Source: Brachionus koreanus (Eukaryota; Rotifera; Eurotatoria; Ploima; Brachionidae). Taken from it: a stretch of DNA of 64,000 nucleotides. Where the stretch lies: positions 666,336-730,335 of the forward strand of contig PJRA01000297.1 of assembly GCA_016987375.1 (NCBI GenBank), in the 5' to 3' direction. Made by a program: the position numbers and the translations under genes. The notes beneath the pieces are model-generated. The model worked only from the letters and a program-made list of their open reading frames with translations, searched no databases and had not been told where the DNA came from. Below, piece after piece: positions 12,346-24,947 of the stretch (the first letter of the stretch is position 1; every line of letters begins with the position of its first letter).

Positions 12346-13236
12346 TTAACGTTTTTGCTCGATTTTAGTGACATGTCACTATAAATCCGATAGAGGTTTG
12401 AAAAACCTATAATGACATGTCATTATAAGCGAAAAAAGGGTAAAATTGCATTTTTTTCAAAATATTTGTAACCCTTAAAGTGATATGTNNNNNNNNNNNN
12501 NNNNNNNNNNNNNNNNNNNNNNNNNNNNNNNNNNNNNNNNNNNNNNNNNNNNNNNNNNNNNNNNNNNNNNNNNNNNNNNNNNNNNNNNNNNNNNNNNNNN
12601 NNNNNNNNNNNNNNNNNNNNNNNNNNNNNNNNNNNNNNNNNNNNNNNNNNNNNNNNNNNNNNNNNNNNNNNNNNNNNNNNNNNNNNNNNNNNNNNNNNNN
12701 NNNNNNNNNNNNNNNNNNNNNNNNNNNNNNNNNNNNNNNNNNNNNNNNNNNNNNNNNNNNNNNNNNNNNNNNNNNNNNNNNNNNNNNNNNNNNNNNNNNN
12801 NNNNNNNNNNNNNNNNNNNNNNNNNNNNNNNNNNNNNNNNNNNNNNNNNNNNNNNNNNNNNNNNNNNNNNNNNNNNNNNNNNNNNNNNNNNNNNNNNNNN
12901 NNNNNNNNNNNNNNNNNNNNNNNNNNNNNNNNNNNNNNNNNNNNNNNNNNNNNNNNNNNNNNNNNNNNNNNNNNNNNNNNNNNNNNNNNNNNNNNNNNNN
13001 NNNNNNNNNNNNNNNNNNNNNNNNNNNNNNNNNNNNNNNNNNNNNNNNNNNNNNNNNNNNNNNNNNNNNNNNAAATTTATAAATATATAGTGACATGTCA
13101 CTACTAAGGGGTACAAATATTTTGAAAAAAATTCAATTTTACCCTTTTTTCGCTTATAATGACATGTCATTATAGGTTTTTCAAACCTCTATCCGATTTA
13201 TAGTGACATGTCACTAAAATCGAGCAAATACGTTAA
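12346..13236. mobile_element. TTAA-flanked element with long TIRs and palindromic motifs (contains gap)
   Basis: Sequence 12346-12488 and the reverse complement of 13073-13236 match over about 140 bp with few differences. Each end starts with TTAA followed by CG and a TTTGCTCGATTTTAG block, consistent with a TTAA target duplication. Each inverted repeat carries three spaced palindromes: AGTGACATGTCACT (12367-12380), AATGACATGTCATT (12411-12424) and a third at the gap edge (12479), mirrored at 13090-13103, 13160-13173 and 13202-13215. The interior is 584 unresolved bases, so any transposase is unseen. TTAA duplication is known for piggyBac and Kolobok superfamilies; a non-autonomous derivative is also possible. 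Confidence 0.8.
12489..13072. other. Assembly gap (N run)
   Basis: 584 N characters. The flanking inverted repeats probably caused the assembly break. Confidence 1.
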
Positions 13237-13676
13237 AATGTTTATTTTATAAATTTTTTAGAATTAAATATACAAAGAGTTTGATAAATAATCTTGAATA
13301 ACATTCAGTTCTTTTTATTTGATCATATCATATGACATAAAATTTTAAGATTATTGAAATTCTAAAATCAAAAATATCCAATATTTTAAAAAATAATAAT
13401 AATAATAATAGTTAATATTCTACGGTCAAGTACGAAAAATATGATAGAAAAAAGAGTTAAGTAATAAAAATTAAGATAAGACAATAAAATTTTGGAAAAA
13501 AATTTAACCCAGGCCAAACACCATTTTTTGGCGTTCGAAGATGATTATAATGATGATGGGATGCAAATGAATTTAAATAAAAAAAAAACCATTAAATTGT
13601 TAAAATATACTTGGGATTTATTTTAAAGATAATCGGAATCAATTAAAAAAATTAAAAATTACATAAATATCAAATA
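13237..13676. other. Intergenic, 3' of NEK10
   Basis: AT-rich sequence with a short AAT trinucleotide run (about 13391-13411). It carries the NEK10 3' untranslated region; nothing else is seen. Confidence 0.5.
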
Positions 13677-16600
13677 TTATTCTATTGACGGCAATTCGTC
13701 TCTTAAATGCTTAACATTCTCCAAATAATAGTTATTTTCTACCAACAAATCTTCAATAATAGTTTGTAATTGTTCATAAGTGAGACCACTCTGATTTACG
13801 ATGGTTTCATAATCAACTTCAATGCTATTTTCTTGATTATTTAAATCAATATTTCGATTTGACTCGGACGAATTGAATGTATTTATTTGAAATGACTTAA
13901 GTCCGATCATTTCCATGTCTATTAACTCAGCACTATTTTTTATAAGCTTCATAAGCTCTGTTTTAATATGAGGTGAACTTTTTTTATTACTGAACAAGTA
14001 TCTCTTAAATCTGTCAACCAATTTTCTTTTGAAATTTTTTTTACCACTTGGCGGCAGCTAAACAATAAAATCAAACTAGAACACAATTTTTTTGAAAAAA
14101 AAAAACTTACTTGAGATATGAACAATATCTTATGAATTTGATCCAATATTTGTACTATAGGATCCTCAATCGGCCTCAATTTTTTGGTAATTGAAGATAT
14201 TGATGTAGAATTTGCTGAATTTGGTCGCGATTTTTTAATTTGATTTGGCCTTTTTTCCAAATTAGATGAGCTAGAAGATCGGGTAACTAATTTTGTATTT
14301 GAATTTTCACTTCGAATATTTGTTTTTGATGAAGATGGAGAAGAAGAAAATGATGTAATGGAGTTTTTGCGCTCAGTTTCTTTTTGTTTTAAATTTTTCA
14401 TTATTAATTTAGATTTTGGATGACGTATAGGCGGTAATTTGGCATTTGGCGAATAGGTCGGCAACGAAAGCTGAGCTTGATAAACCACATTTGGTGATTC
14501 AATTTTCAAATTAGCATGACTTGATGCGGCTGAATTCGACATGACATCAATAGAGTCTAATTTGAAAGCGTTTCTCTGTAAATATATTAAGTCTTGTTTA
14601 TTAGAGAGCATTTTTTGTGTCTTTGACTTTTCTTTTTCTAATTTTTTCTCCAAATTGGAGCACCTAGCTCTTACAGAATCTGTGTAAGCCAAAATTTTGT
14701 CGGCTATTAAAGCAGCTATTCCGACTATGTCGGGTCGCTTAATCGGGTCAGTAATCAAACAATTGTGAACAACTGAAGCCAATTGAGACGAGTATGAATT
14801 ACGCTCAAGTCGCTCATGGTCATAGTCAGCTTGAGTTATTTTTGTGGCTAATGCAAGCATGTTGGAAGTAAAAAAAGGAGGTTCTAGACAACACATTTCG
14901 TACAAAACACAACCTATTGCCCAAATGTCAGCTTTCTCATTGTATGGCTCGTTTTTAATAATTTCGGGACAGAAATAAAGCATGGTGCCCACAACAGAAC
15001 GCATTTTAATGCAATCTTCTTCCTTAAATTTTGCCAAGCCAAAGTCTGTTATAGTAATTTTGTCATTTTCACCCAGCATAATGTTATTTGAAGTAAGATC
15101 TCTGTGTATTATAGATTTTTCTTTATGCAAATACTTCAGTGCCAGAACAATTTGAATGAAATAGATCCAAATTTTGTCTTCAAGCCAGAGTTCATCCCTG
15201 AGTTTCAAGGATCTCAAATGCTGACTCAGAGAACTGCCATCAATAAGCTCCATTACAATGTACAAATTGTCATTTTCTTTAAAAGTCTTCAAATAGCGCA
15301 CTATATTTGGGTGCTTTAGATTATTCCTAATAATGGTCACTTCATTTATTACTTGACCTAATGATTTATCTTTTAATGATGTTAAATTATGAACGTTTAT
15401 TTCTTTCATTGCTAAGAAAGTATTTGTGTTTTTTTTTCTGACCTTGTGCACTCGGCCAAATGCGCCCGAGCCGATAATTTCATACACTTCATAGTCATTG
15501 ATGAAATTCTTAGGCGTTTGAGTTTGATTACAAAATTGTATTTGGCTTTTTAGTACATCCAATTCTTCTTTCTTAAGCAAAAAAATTTTATTCAGAAAAA
15601 AAAAGATGAAAAATTTCTAGTACTGTAAGTTTTTGAAAAGCCTCCACTAAACCATGGTATATTTTAAGATCTCGTTTAAAATTGCCTATATCCAAAAATT
15701 GCTCAAACATTGCAAATGGTATGATTTTTTTAATGAGAGATCTGTGTCGTTCGGCACTGAATAAAATTCGCAGGGTCCGCCACACATTGCAATTGAGCTT
15801 CTCAAGTTCGGCCTTGTATCTTTCAAAGGTTTCACTCCGGAACGTCAGAAATAGTTTACTTGATACCAAATAAACACCATTTGAATTGACTATTTCGTAT
15901 GAATTTGTTTCATTATAAGCTAATTCAGCTAACAAAGCACAACAGGCTGATTGAATCTGAAGCTTAATTTTATATCGTTTTTCTAAATTCTTGCAAAGAA
16001 AAATATCATATTAGAAATTTATCATATTTTATTTTTAGGCGCTAGATAGAATTCAATTACAAAAGTAACTGAGAAACTAATAATTCATTTTAAATTATCA
16101 TTCAAATTAATTCATTTAAATTTTTTTTTTCTAATTTTTTAAACTAAATTAATTTACGAATTTTTTAGATAATTTAAAATATAAATATTGAAAAATTTTT
16201 AACAAAGTTTCAAAAATTTACTTCATTATCAATAGCTTGTTGACTATTAAATTCTGCTTCACTTGATATGCCTTCTTCCAATTGATTTAAATCCATACTT
16301 TACAAAAACTTAAGTATTTATTGTTTTTCATATTGATTATTACCATAATATTGATAGTATTAAAGGAATTCCTCCTATAAGACGAATTTCTTGTTTATTA
16401 TCTCCGAATGCACATAATTGAACTAAACACCAAATACAGTTCCAAATAATATCAAGATTGTTGTGGTCGTGTAAAAGACTTAGAAGAATTTGCACACCAT
16501 CAAGATATGTTGTATCAGATTTGATTCTTTCTTCTATCAAAAGGATGCATAATAGTTTAGAGGCAAGTCGCTTTGATTCTAGATCATACTCGTTCAATAT

Positions 16601-19600
16601 GTGTAGAAGTTCATCAGATAAATCTAAGTCATGTGCAAGTTTTGTTCGATTTTCATAGCTTTGTTTAAAAAAATAATCAATCAAAATGATAATAAATTAA
16701 CAAAAAGAAATAAGTTTATTTTATTTGAAATTAATTTTTTTAATTTAAATCTAAAATATTTTTAAAATGTAGTTTAAGCTAAAAAAATAAAAATTATATC
16801 ACTTAAAAAGCTCTTATATTATTATTAAAATTATTAAAAATTAATGATTTTGACCAAATCCTATAAAATAAATTACACAACTAGCTTCTAATTTATTTTC
16901 CTTTAGCTTAATTTTTTATCATTATTATTAAAAAAGTGGGTATATCTTACTCGATGTTGGCAATATAAATCAGCAAATTGAGCGAAGAATGTACTAAACA
17001 CAATTCATTTGATATTTCAATTAATTGAAGTAAACAAACATGAATTTGCCTTTCAAATATTATGCTGACTAATCCTTTAGTTTGAATTAAGTTTTGTGAT
17101 AAATTTGAGCTTCCTGATCGGAATATGGACCCACTTCCATGTCGATTCGACTCTGCTGCACTCAAGTAGGTTTCATTCAAAATTAGCTTAGTCAGAATAT
17201 CTAAAACTTAGAATTTAAGACAAAAAAAAATTATTTAATTTTGAATTGTTACTTAATAATAAATCGATGATGTGAGAATGAATCGAAATCGGATTTTGAA
17301 ATGAATTGTACGTATTTACATATTTTTTTAAGAGCTTTTAATTATAAAATTAACTTGTTTTCAAATCAATATTAAAATAATTAATAAAAAATTCCAGGTG
17401 TAAAAATATTTTCTAGCTTTGTTTATAATGATGATAATATTTTTAAATAATAACTTTTTTGTTAGATTTGAAAAATCAAAAAATAAAATTTCAGTTAATA
17501 ACTCAGTAAGACAGAATTTTTTTTAACTTTGCCTGATTAAAGCCATTCTATTAGAAATTAAAAAAATATTCCCATTTTCATGATTTTGATAATTTAAAAT
17601 TAATAATAATTAATAAAATATTGCAACATAATGCAACATGTTATCTTGAATTTTTTTAAAACCAAATTAAAATGTTTAATTTTTTTTTTTTAAATCAACC
17701 AAATCAATAATTAAATTAATCTTATTGTTTTATTTTTTTGGATTTTGTTACAGTACAAGTTATCTTAAAAAATTTGAAAATGATGTTACAATTTTTTTAA
17801 AAAAAATAATATCTTTAATTTAAATTTATCTAAAGATGAATATTTTTTCTTTAATTTTTATTTTTTTTTCATTACATTACACTCGCGGTGTTTACTGAAT
17901 AAATATTATTAATATTAATTTTTCAAGTTCTGATGAACAAAAATTTGTTTTTCCTTAATTTTTTTGATGTCTTTATAATATGAACCTAATTTCGCAAAAA
18001 TTTTTCTAACATCAAGAAAAGCTGAAACTAAAATAGAGCCAATCATTATATATATTCCATTTTTAATGCTGTAAAATGCTTATTTGACACTCAAGTATTT
18101 CTATTGTTAAAATAAAGCTTCTTAATAATATTAAAAAAACTGATAAATTTTGATTGATGAAATTTTTTCATCAATCAATTAAGTAACCTGCTTCTTGATG
18201 TAAATCAAAAAGAAAAATTTTAGTGATAAACAATTAGTAGATTTTTTTAGTAAATTTGTAGGAGCAAATTTAGATCTCTTGAAAATTAAAATTTAATTAT
18301 TTAGCGCCAAAATACTAAAATTTGAGTTATTTTTTTAATGAACTGATTTTAAATGATTAAAACTTCCTAATAAAATGTAAAAAGGTACTTTTAGGAGAGT
18401 CACAAACGCTGTATCAAATGACAAAAAAACTTTTTGAAAATAAAAATCACGGAGTAGTATTCTTAATGCATATAAAACATAATAGAAATTTCGAATAGAA
18501 TTACAACCATTCAACCATATTCTAAATAGTAAAATCAACATGAAAATAAATAGGAAATTAGTTTATTTTATTTATCAAATTTACTTGGAATTAATGCGTT
18601 TTGTTACTAACAAATTGAGAATTTTTTCAAAAAGCACATGATTTTTTGACTCGCTAAATTCGTATTCTTTGTGAAATAAATTTTTAAATTTTTCTAAAAT
18701 TTTCAATTCGACATTGGACTCTTCTGCTTCAAGAGTAAAATCAATGTTTTGAGCGATTATTTTTTTTTGATTTTTGACAGACATTTTTTTGACAGGTTTA
18801 GGGCCGTATTCAACATCATCGTCATCGTCATGTCCTTCATTTTCACTTAAATCATCATGACTTTCGGCTTTTTCCAAATCAATTTCCTCGTCTACAACCA
18901 CTATGTCTTCATCATCGTTCTCGTAAAAATCCTTGTGGAACGGTGATAAGTTGAGATTAGTTTTTGACGAACTTGATGGAGTGGAATTGGTCGACAGTGC
19001 CGATTGAGCACTGTTGATTGCCACTTTTGAACTTTGATTGTTTGTCTCAGCTTCGAAATTTTCGTTTAGCAGATTGATCAGTTGATTTAATAACTTAACA
19101 TCTCTTTTAAAATTTTTTTAATGCAAAATATTCAGAAAGTTTTAGAAAATTTTTTAAGAAAAAAGAAGCGAAGATGGTAATTCTTAATTTTAATTAAATT
19201 TAAAAATAAAATTGAATAAAACCACAAAAAAAATTTTATATTTTATTTTTTTTTTGTTTTAGTGATATTTTGTTTAATATTTATTATTTTAAATAAAATT
19301 TAACTATTTGGGGAGAGTGAAGTTGGGAGCAATTTTTTAAAAATCTAATAACCTTTTAAAGAAAATCATTGAAAATGGAATTTTTTTACCACAAAATAGT
19401 TCGAAATTTGTTAATTATGTTAAAAATTTGCAATTAAAACTTTAAATTTTTTTTAATTTATATAAAATATCAATTTACATAATCAATAAATTTTTTTATA
19501 AATTTTTTTTTTTCGAAATTAACAAAAAATGTTAATTCTTGTTAATAATTTTTTTTGTTGTTTCAACCCTTCCTATCAAGTTTATTTAAGCATATATTTA

Positions 19601-19846
19601 AAAAAAATGCTCTGCTCCAACTAATTGCTCCCAACTTCACTCTCTCAACTATTTGTTTAATTTCTTTTACTTTAGCTATTATTTTTTAATATTTAGATTT
19701 ATTAAATATTATTTTTCATTAATAAATTTGTTGTTCAAAAATTTACGAGATTTTATTTTGAATCTAAAATATTTAAAAAGTAAATGTTTGCTAAAAATAA
19801 CTTACGAGTTTTCAAGTGTCGTCTCCTTATCGTCCGAATTGGTCAT
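13677..19846 (-). CDS. NEK10: NEK10, armadillo-repeat NIMA-related kinase
   Basis: Ten exons in transcript order: 19846-19806, 19103-18585, 18521-18389, 17334-17253, 17206-16951, 16658-16344, 16297-16222, 15989-15624, 15571-14111, 14057-13677; all phases agree (3630 nt, 1209 aa; human 1172). The N-terminus has SDVKLLNQLINLL, an acidic stretch, then helices matching human NEK10 (LRILLRDFYFQ). ARM-type repeats follow (LNEYDLESKRLASKLL, DGVQILLSLLHDH). The kinase domain is central: glycine loop IIGSGAFGRVHKV, catalytic loop HRDLTSNNIML, DFGLAK, and CPEIIKNEPYNEKADIWAIG in place of APE. After it come a coiled coil, a Ser-rich linker and the conserved C-terminal DPIVQILDQIHKILFISQ and GLTYEQLQTIIEDLL blocks. 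HRDLT rather than HRDLK is also seen in human NEK10. Introns range from 51 bp to about 700 bp. Vertebrate NEK10 is linked to motile cilia and checkpoint signalling. Confidence 0.95.
19311..19646. mobile_element. MITE in NEK10 intron 1
   Basis: Terminal inverted repeats of about 24 bp, GAGAGTGAAGTTGGGAGCAA at the left end (from 19313) and its reverse complement at the right end (to 19644), bound a 336 bp AT-rich core with no coding frame. The flanks carry a direct repeat AACTATTTG on both sides (19302-19310 and 19647-19655), a target-site duplication of 8-9 bp. That length fits hAT or Mutator-type transposases acting in trans. It is inserted between NEK10 exons 1 and 2. Confidence 0.85.
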
Positions 19847-20179
19847 ACATCAAAATTAACAAAAAACTGGTCGAAATTTTGATTCCTATTTGATTTCGAT
19901 TTCTATTAATTGAAATAAATTTAACATTTTTTTGATGTTGTCAATAAACCATTTTTATGTGGTTCATTAAAATCCAAACCAAAATTTTTTAAAAAAAGCT
20001 ATTTAAAATTTTATTCTATATACATATAGTAAAACAAATTAAAAAGTGCACATTTAATTAATTTTCTTTGTAAGGAAAAAGTTCTTTTATTTATTTCGAT
20101 TTTAATTTTTAGCAAAAAGAAAAAAAAACGGTTTAGAACTCATTTTACATTAAAAATGTGAAAATCATAAGCCAACTAA
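19847..20179. other. Short intergenic region NELFA/NEK10
   Basis: About 330 bp between the NELFA stop and the NEK10 start, both on the minus strand. It must contain the NELFA 3' end and the NEK10 promoter. No distinct motif is evident. Confidence 0.5.
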
Positions 20180-22929
20180 TTAATTCAATAATTTATTTTT
20201 CTTTAACTTTTTATATTCACCAGTTTCATAATTCATTTGAAGATAGGTTTCACTAACAATTTCGTGTTGTTCTCCTGTTACTGATGTCATGGTTTCTTGA
20301 ATTTCATTCAATTTGATTAACAAAACAGGACCTTGATCTGGTCGTGGATTATCTAAAAAATAATTTTATATTTTATTTAATAGGAAAAAATGTGGTCTAT
20401 GTATGATGTGTAAAATATATTTAAATTATTAATTTTAAAATTATTGAACAATATAGGATAAAATAAAATAAAAATTTGAATTTAAGTTTGAAATTTAAGA
20501 TTCTAATCACAAAAACTTAATATTTAGTTTAAAAAAATAAAATAAAAGAGTAATTACTTAAAAAATATTCACTATAGTAGTACGTATTTACTATAAAAGT
20601 ACGAAAATTTAATACCATTTTTGGTGTCAAAGAAATAAAAAAAAGTTGATTTCTTAAAAGTTAGTTCATTTACCTACTACCTTTAACCATAAATATTTGG
20701 CTACAACTCGTACATATAATAAAAATATTAAACAATTAAGATTGAAACCACAATTTTAAACATTATTTTAGTATAATTTTTAAATTTTGCCTATTTTCGA
20801 TTAGATTAGATTAAAATTTGACAAAAAAACATTTACCCTTTCGATTAATAATGTTCCAAGTTTGACTTAATTCTAATATCTTTATTAATTTTTTTTACCA
20901 GTTTGCAAGAAATTAAAAATAATTGATTTTAAGAAGAGATTAAAAGAATTTAAATGTCAAAAAACAGATAAAAAGTTAACAAGATTTGCATTACGCAAAA
21001 TTAACTAAAATGAATTGAATTATTAAAATTTTCTTCGATTGTCATTTTCATTATCTAATTTTTTTATTTTTTTTCTAAAGCTAAAACAATTAAAAAAAAA
21101 AAGCAAAACTTAATAAACAATATCAATTTTTTAATTAAATTTTTTTTACCAAAATTCAAAAAAAAATCATTAAGGAAAGTAAAAATGAAATTTTTTTCAA
21201 TTTTATTGTTGACTTTTTAAAACTTACCTCTTGATCCAGCAATAAAACTAAGTATAAGTGCTTTCTCAGGCCTTGTCAACATATTTGAATTTGCAAACAA
21301 TTCTTGTGCTTGAACCATTTGTTCTCTCTATTGAAATAAAAGTTTCTTATTCAAAAATTAAAAAAAAATCTTTCTAATTAACTACCGTAAGAGTTAAAGA
21401 CGATTTTTTTTCTGGGGGTTCCTGGTTTAATTGAGGTGGTTTTGGTTGTGACAGTTGAGTAGGTGCCGAATTATGTTGAGAAAGAATTAAATTCGGGTTA
21501 ATCATTTTTGTCGGAGTTAAATTTATACTTTGAGTTTGATAGGGAAAAGGGATTGGAACAGTATTTTGAAAATGTGAATTATTTGATGAGTTGTTGAAAA
21601 GATCATTGAAAGTAGTCATTTGTGGAGTCGGAATTTGAGCTGACTGAGTGCTGAAAGTAGGAAGAGGGGGTGCCGAGTCACTTATAGAATTATCCTCTTC
21701 ATTTTCACTGTGATTTGTCTTGGTAACAGATTCTTCTGTTCTTTCATCCGGTTTTGTTTGCTCCTTAGCTTTTAACTTAGCTTCTTTTTCTTCTTGTTTA
21801 ACTTTTTTAAGCGCTTCTTTCTCTTGTTCTTTTCTCTTTCGCTTTGCCTCTCGTGGATTGAAAATAATTTGTTCATCTGAATCTAATAATTTGATGCCAA
21901 CGTCTCTTTTAACAATGGAAGATTTTCCAGTTATTGTGGACACGTTTGTTGTTAACGATCTTTTGAAAAAAGATGAACTTCCACTGGAGTACTGGGAGCC
22001 CATAGTCATTGAATCCAATTTTTTGGAACTGGTTCCTCGGTTTATTAAAGAAAGCTTATTGGAATTATTGTCAGTACTCTCAGCCAAACCTATTGATTTA
22101 TTTGGTTTTATTTTCTGATATTTACTCGCTCGATCTTTTAAATCCTCGATCTGCGAGTTAAGCTTATTTTGCCTTGTAAGACTAAAATGCTGCACTGGCT
22201 TGTGCTTTTTGGGCTCTTTGGCCATGGAATCGATTGAACCGATCAAAGTGGTTAAGTTTGGCTGTGTTTGTATTGCTGTTTCACTCGGACTTGATTCGGA
22301 CTCGTCTTCGATCAAAAAATTCAAGTTTGACAAAATAGAGAGTCTGGCTTTTTTGCTTAGATATTCGCATTCTATAGGCATCAAATATTTTGCTCTTTCA
22401 TTTCCGTCTTCTGAGTCCATACATTTTTCAACTTTAAAAAAAATAAAATTTTTATTTTCAAAAACCATTAATATTAGAGTTTTTACATGACTTGATAAGT
22501 TCATTGTAAGATTCTTTGAAAGACTCTAAGTTATCGTAATCAGATTCGGTATTCAAACACTGAGACTGCCAGAATGACTGTATAAACTGAGCTATGGATA
22601 GTACCCATTGATCAAAGCAATTATCGATTGTGGCATCGATTATTTCTTGAACAATTTGACGAAACTTAAATTAAAATTAAGAATTTGAAAACAAATGTTA
22701 TGTGTTACCTCTTCGATATTGCGCTTGGGAATGTAAAGAAGCGTGAGAAAAAATTTTATTTTGACTAGGGGTTCAAGAGTTGAAAAACTTTCTTTGATAG
22801 ATTGAAGTTTTTCATAGGTGTACTGTGAAGCTACAGTCGAGCTAAATGACCACAAATGAGTGCTGGATACTAGTTTGTTGTGTAACCATACTGCAGCTGA
22901 TGAGTCTTCTTTTGTAGATGTAAGGGGCA
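20180..22929 (-). CDS. NELFA: NELFA, negative elongation factor subunit A
   Basis: Visible exons in transcript order: 22929-22709, 22664-22487, 22431-21386, 21327-21228, 20352-20180; phases agree. The N-terminal domain matches human NELF-A (AVWLHNKLVSSTHLWSF, FLTLLYIPKRNIEEV, WVLSIAQFIQSF, LMPIECEYLSKKARLSIL). Then come HFSLTRQNKL, the basic stretch KLLDSDEQIIFNPREAKRKR followed by a charged EK-rich coil, a Pro/Ser/Gln-rich linker, and the conserved C-terminal REQMVQAQELFANSN, LTRPEKALILSFIAGSR and LQMNYETGEYKKLKK. In animals NELF holds RNA polymerase II at promoter-proximal pauses and is released by P-TEFb. The first visible exon begins with two bases of a split codon, so a short upstream exon with the ATG (3n+1 nt) is missing; none was found with confidence. 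Confidence 0.93.
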
Positions 22930-24107
22930 CTTTAAAATTTTAAAAAACAAAATATATCAAGTTTTAGGACAAAATAGAAAAAACTAATGAATTAAAATTT
23001 ATTATTAAAATTTTCAAGCATTTATGAAATGGCTAAAAACAGGATTTGGGTAAAGTGTTTTTTAATTCGAAGTTTTTTTTTTTTAATTTTATTTTATTTT
23101 AATAATTTATTTGTCGACATAAAGTGAATTAATTTAAATTTTTTGTTTTTTAAATTCGAGTATTGGTGAACACAAGCTCTAGAACAAATCATAATTTTAT
23201 TGAATTTTTCTTTTCAAATCAGACACTGTCATTCAAACATTATAATATTATCTTGATTCCAACAATTAAAAGAACTTTTAATCTCGGTTTGGACTTTATT
23301 TTACATTCATACTTGTTTATTTTATTTTAAAAAAATAGAAAAAGTTAAAATAATTGATTTATTTGGGACTTTATGAGCAGCATAATTTATCTGAAAGGAA
23401 AAAAGTCTTAAAATTTATCAAACAGAATAGAAACAAGTCTTTAATTTTATTATTCCTCTTTTTAAAAAGACTTTCTCTCATCTGCACCTCCGCTTTCAAT
23501 TTAGATTTCAAGATCTATTGACTTTTTACTGTCTTTGCTAAGTTTGGTGAATTGTTTCACATTTGATGGTAACATTCTAAAATTAAATTACTAATTCATA
23601 AAAATAAAAAGATTTCGGACGCTTGGATCAGTCAAATATATAATTTTCATGCTCAATATTTAAAATTGTTTTGAATAGAATCATTACCTATTTAGTCCAC
23701 AATTTTTAGCATTAGTTATTTCAGGATTTTATAAATTTGAAGAAAAAAGTTTTGAGAAAATATTTATCGATTTTTGGTTTTGTAAAATTTGGTACAAAAT
23801 AAAAAATAGAACAAAAATTAATGCTAAAAAAGATCATAACTTTTTTTCTCAAGATTTTTATTGCTTCTTTAAATGCAACTTATATTGAAGCATTCAAAGT
23901 TGCATCACTAGTTTAGTCTGCTAATGATGTTCAAAATCTCTGCAAAATGCATTAAACCAAATTTGTCCAAATTTAAATTATGCTAGATTTTTAGAAGTTT
24001 ACTAGGATACTTTTATTTATACAACTGTGAATGTTGCACCTTATTGCATTTATAGAACATGCTCTTGATCTTTAAAAAAACATTTTAAAAACTTTTAATT
24101 TATCATT
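22930..24107. other. Region upstream of NELFA
   Basis: Should contain the NELFA first exon and promoter. A minus-strand stretch at about 23580-23508 follows an acceptor-like TTTTAG and reads MLPSNVKQFTKLSKDSKKS before a stop. It may be a terminal exon of something else but is too short to assign. The remainder is AT-rich with no feature seen. Confidence 0.35.
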
Positions 24108-24947
24108 TTAAATTTTTTTTGATTTCATGTTGCGGAGTTGAGTTGGGACTTTGGTGGCACGTCGCTGGACTTTTTCCAGTGTGTTTATCTCGCCGAGATG
24201 GTATGGTCTCCATACTTGGATTGCATACTCGAGATGTGGTCTGACGTAGGTGGTGTACATTTTTTTCCATATATGGGCATCCCTCGAGATCATCGTCTAA
24301 CGAAGCACCCCGAGCATTGAGTTAGCTTTTGCTGCGGATTTGTCCACCTGAATCTTCGTGCTCAAAGTGTCACTCACATGGACTCCTAGGTCTTTCTCCG
24401 TTCTGGTAACCTCAAGCTCATGCGGTAAGCCAGTCGCACTATCAAGGATATGGTATACTTTCCCTGGGTTATGCTTACCGATGTGCATGACCTTACATTT
24501 GCTTAGGTTCAGCCTCATCAGCCATTTGTCGCACCATGCTGCCAAGGCTTCCAAATCGCGTTGCAGCTGCTCATTACAGCTGCTCGAGAGTAAGCGTGCA
24601 ATGATCTTGCAGTCATCCGCATATAGCTTACATGGAAAGCTTATATGTTCTGGGAGATCGTTTATGAAGACCACGAAGAGCCTTGGACCTATGACTGAGC
24701 CTTGAGGGACCGAACTCATAACTGGTGCCCAGTCCGAGCAATTCTCGCCAAGGATAACTCTTTGCCTTCTGCCGGATAGAAACGCCCTGATCCATCTGAG
24801 AACGGTTCCACCTATCCCGTAAGCCGAAATCTTGAGCAACAGACGTTCATGCGGAACCTTGTCAAAAGCTTTGGCAAAATCGGTATAGATGACATCTACT
24901 GGGCATTTGTCTGCGAGTGCCCTTGTCGTCAAATCAGCTGATTCTAA
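24108..24947 (-). mobile_element. CR1/Jockey-like LINE reverse transcriptase fragment
   Basis: A GC-richer minus-strand block encodes the core of a non-LTR reverse transcriptase: VDVIYTDFAKAFDKVPH (palm motif A), SSVPQGSVIGPRLFVVFIND, the catalytic box YADDCK (about 24635), CDKWLMRLNLSKCKVMHIG, and a thumb segment VRPHLEYAIQVW ending QRRATKVPTQLRNMK. One in-frame TAG at 24297-24299 splits it. Both ends are truncated: it starts at LESADL (about 24947) and stops before the usual C-terminal region. No target duplication was found. Confidence 0.9.

Noticed and set aside
12407..13170. Long open frames spanning the N run on both strands
   Set aside because: They consist almost entirely of unresolved bases; the flanking residues are TIR sequence.
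12346..13236. CRISPR-like array from the repeated TGACATGTCA motif
   Set aside because: Motifs are palindromes inside inverted repeats of a transposon, with unequal spacing and in a eukaryotic context.
18335..19024. Two apparently separate small genes (acidic protein and hydrophobic protein)
   Set aside because: Phase-consistent splicing and match to the human NEK10 N-terminus show that they are NEK10 exons 2 and 3.
24138..24705. Plus-strand frames opposite the LINE
   Set aside because: Shadows of the minus-strand reverse transcriptase, which carries the diagnostic motifs.
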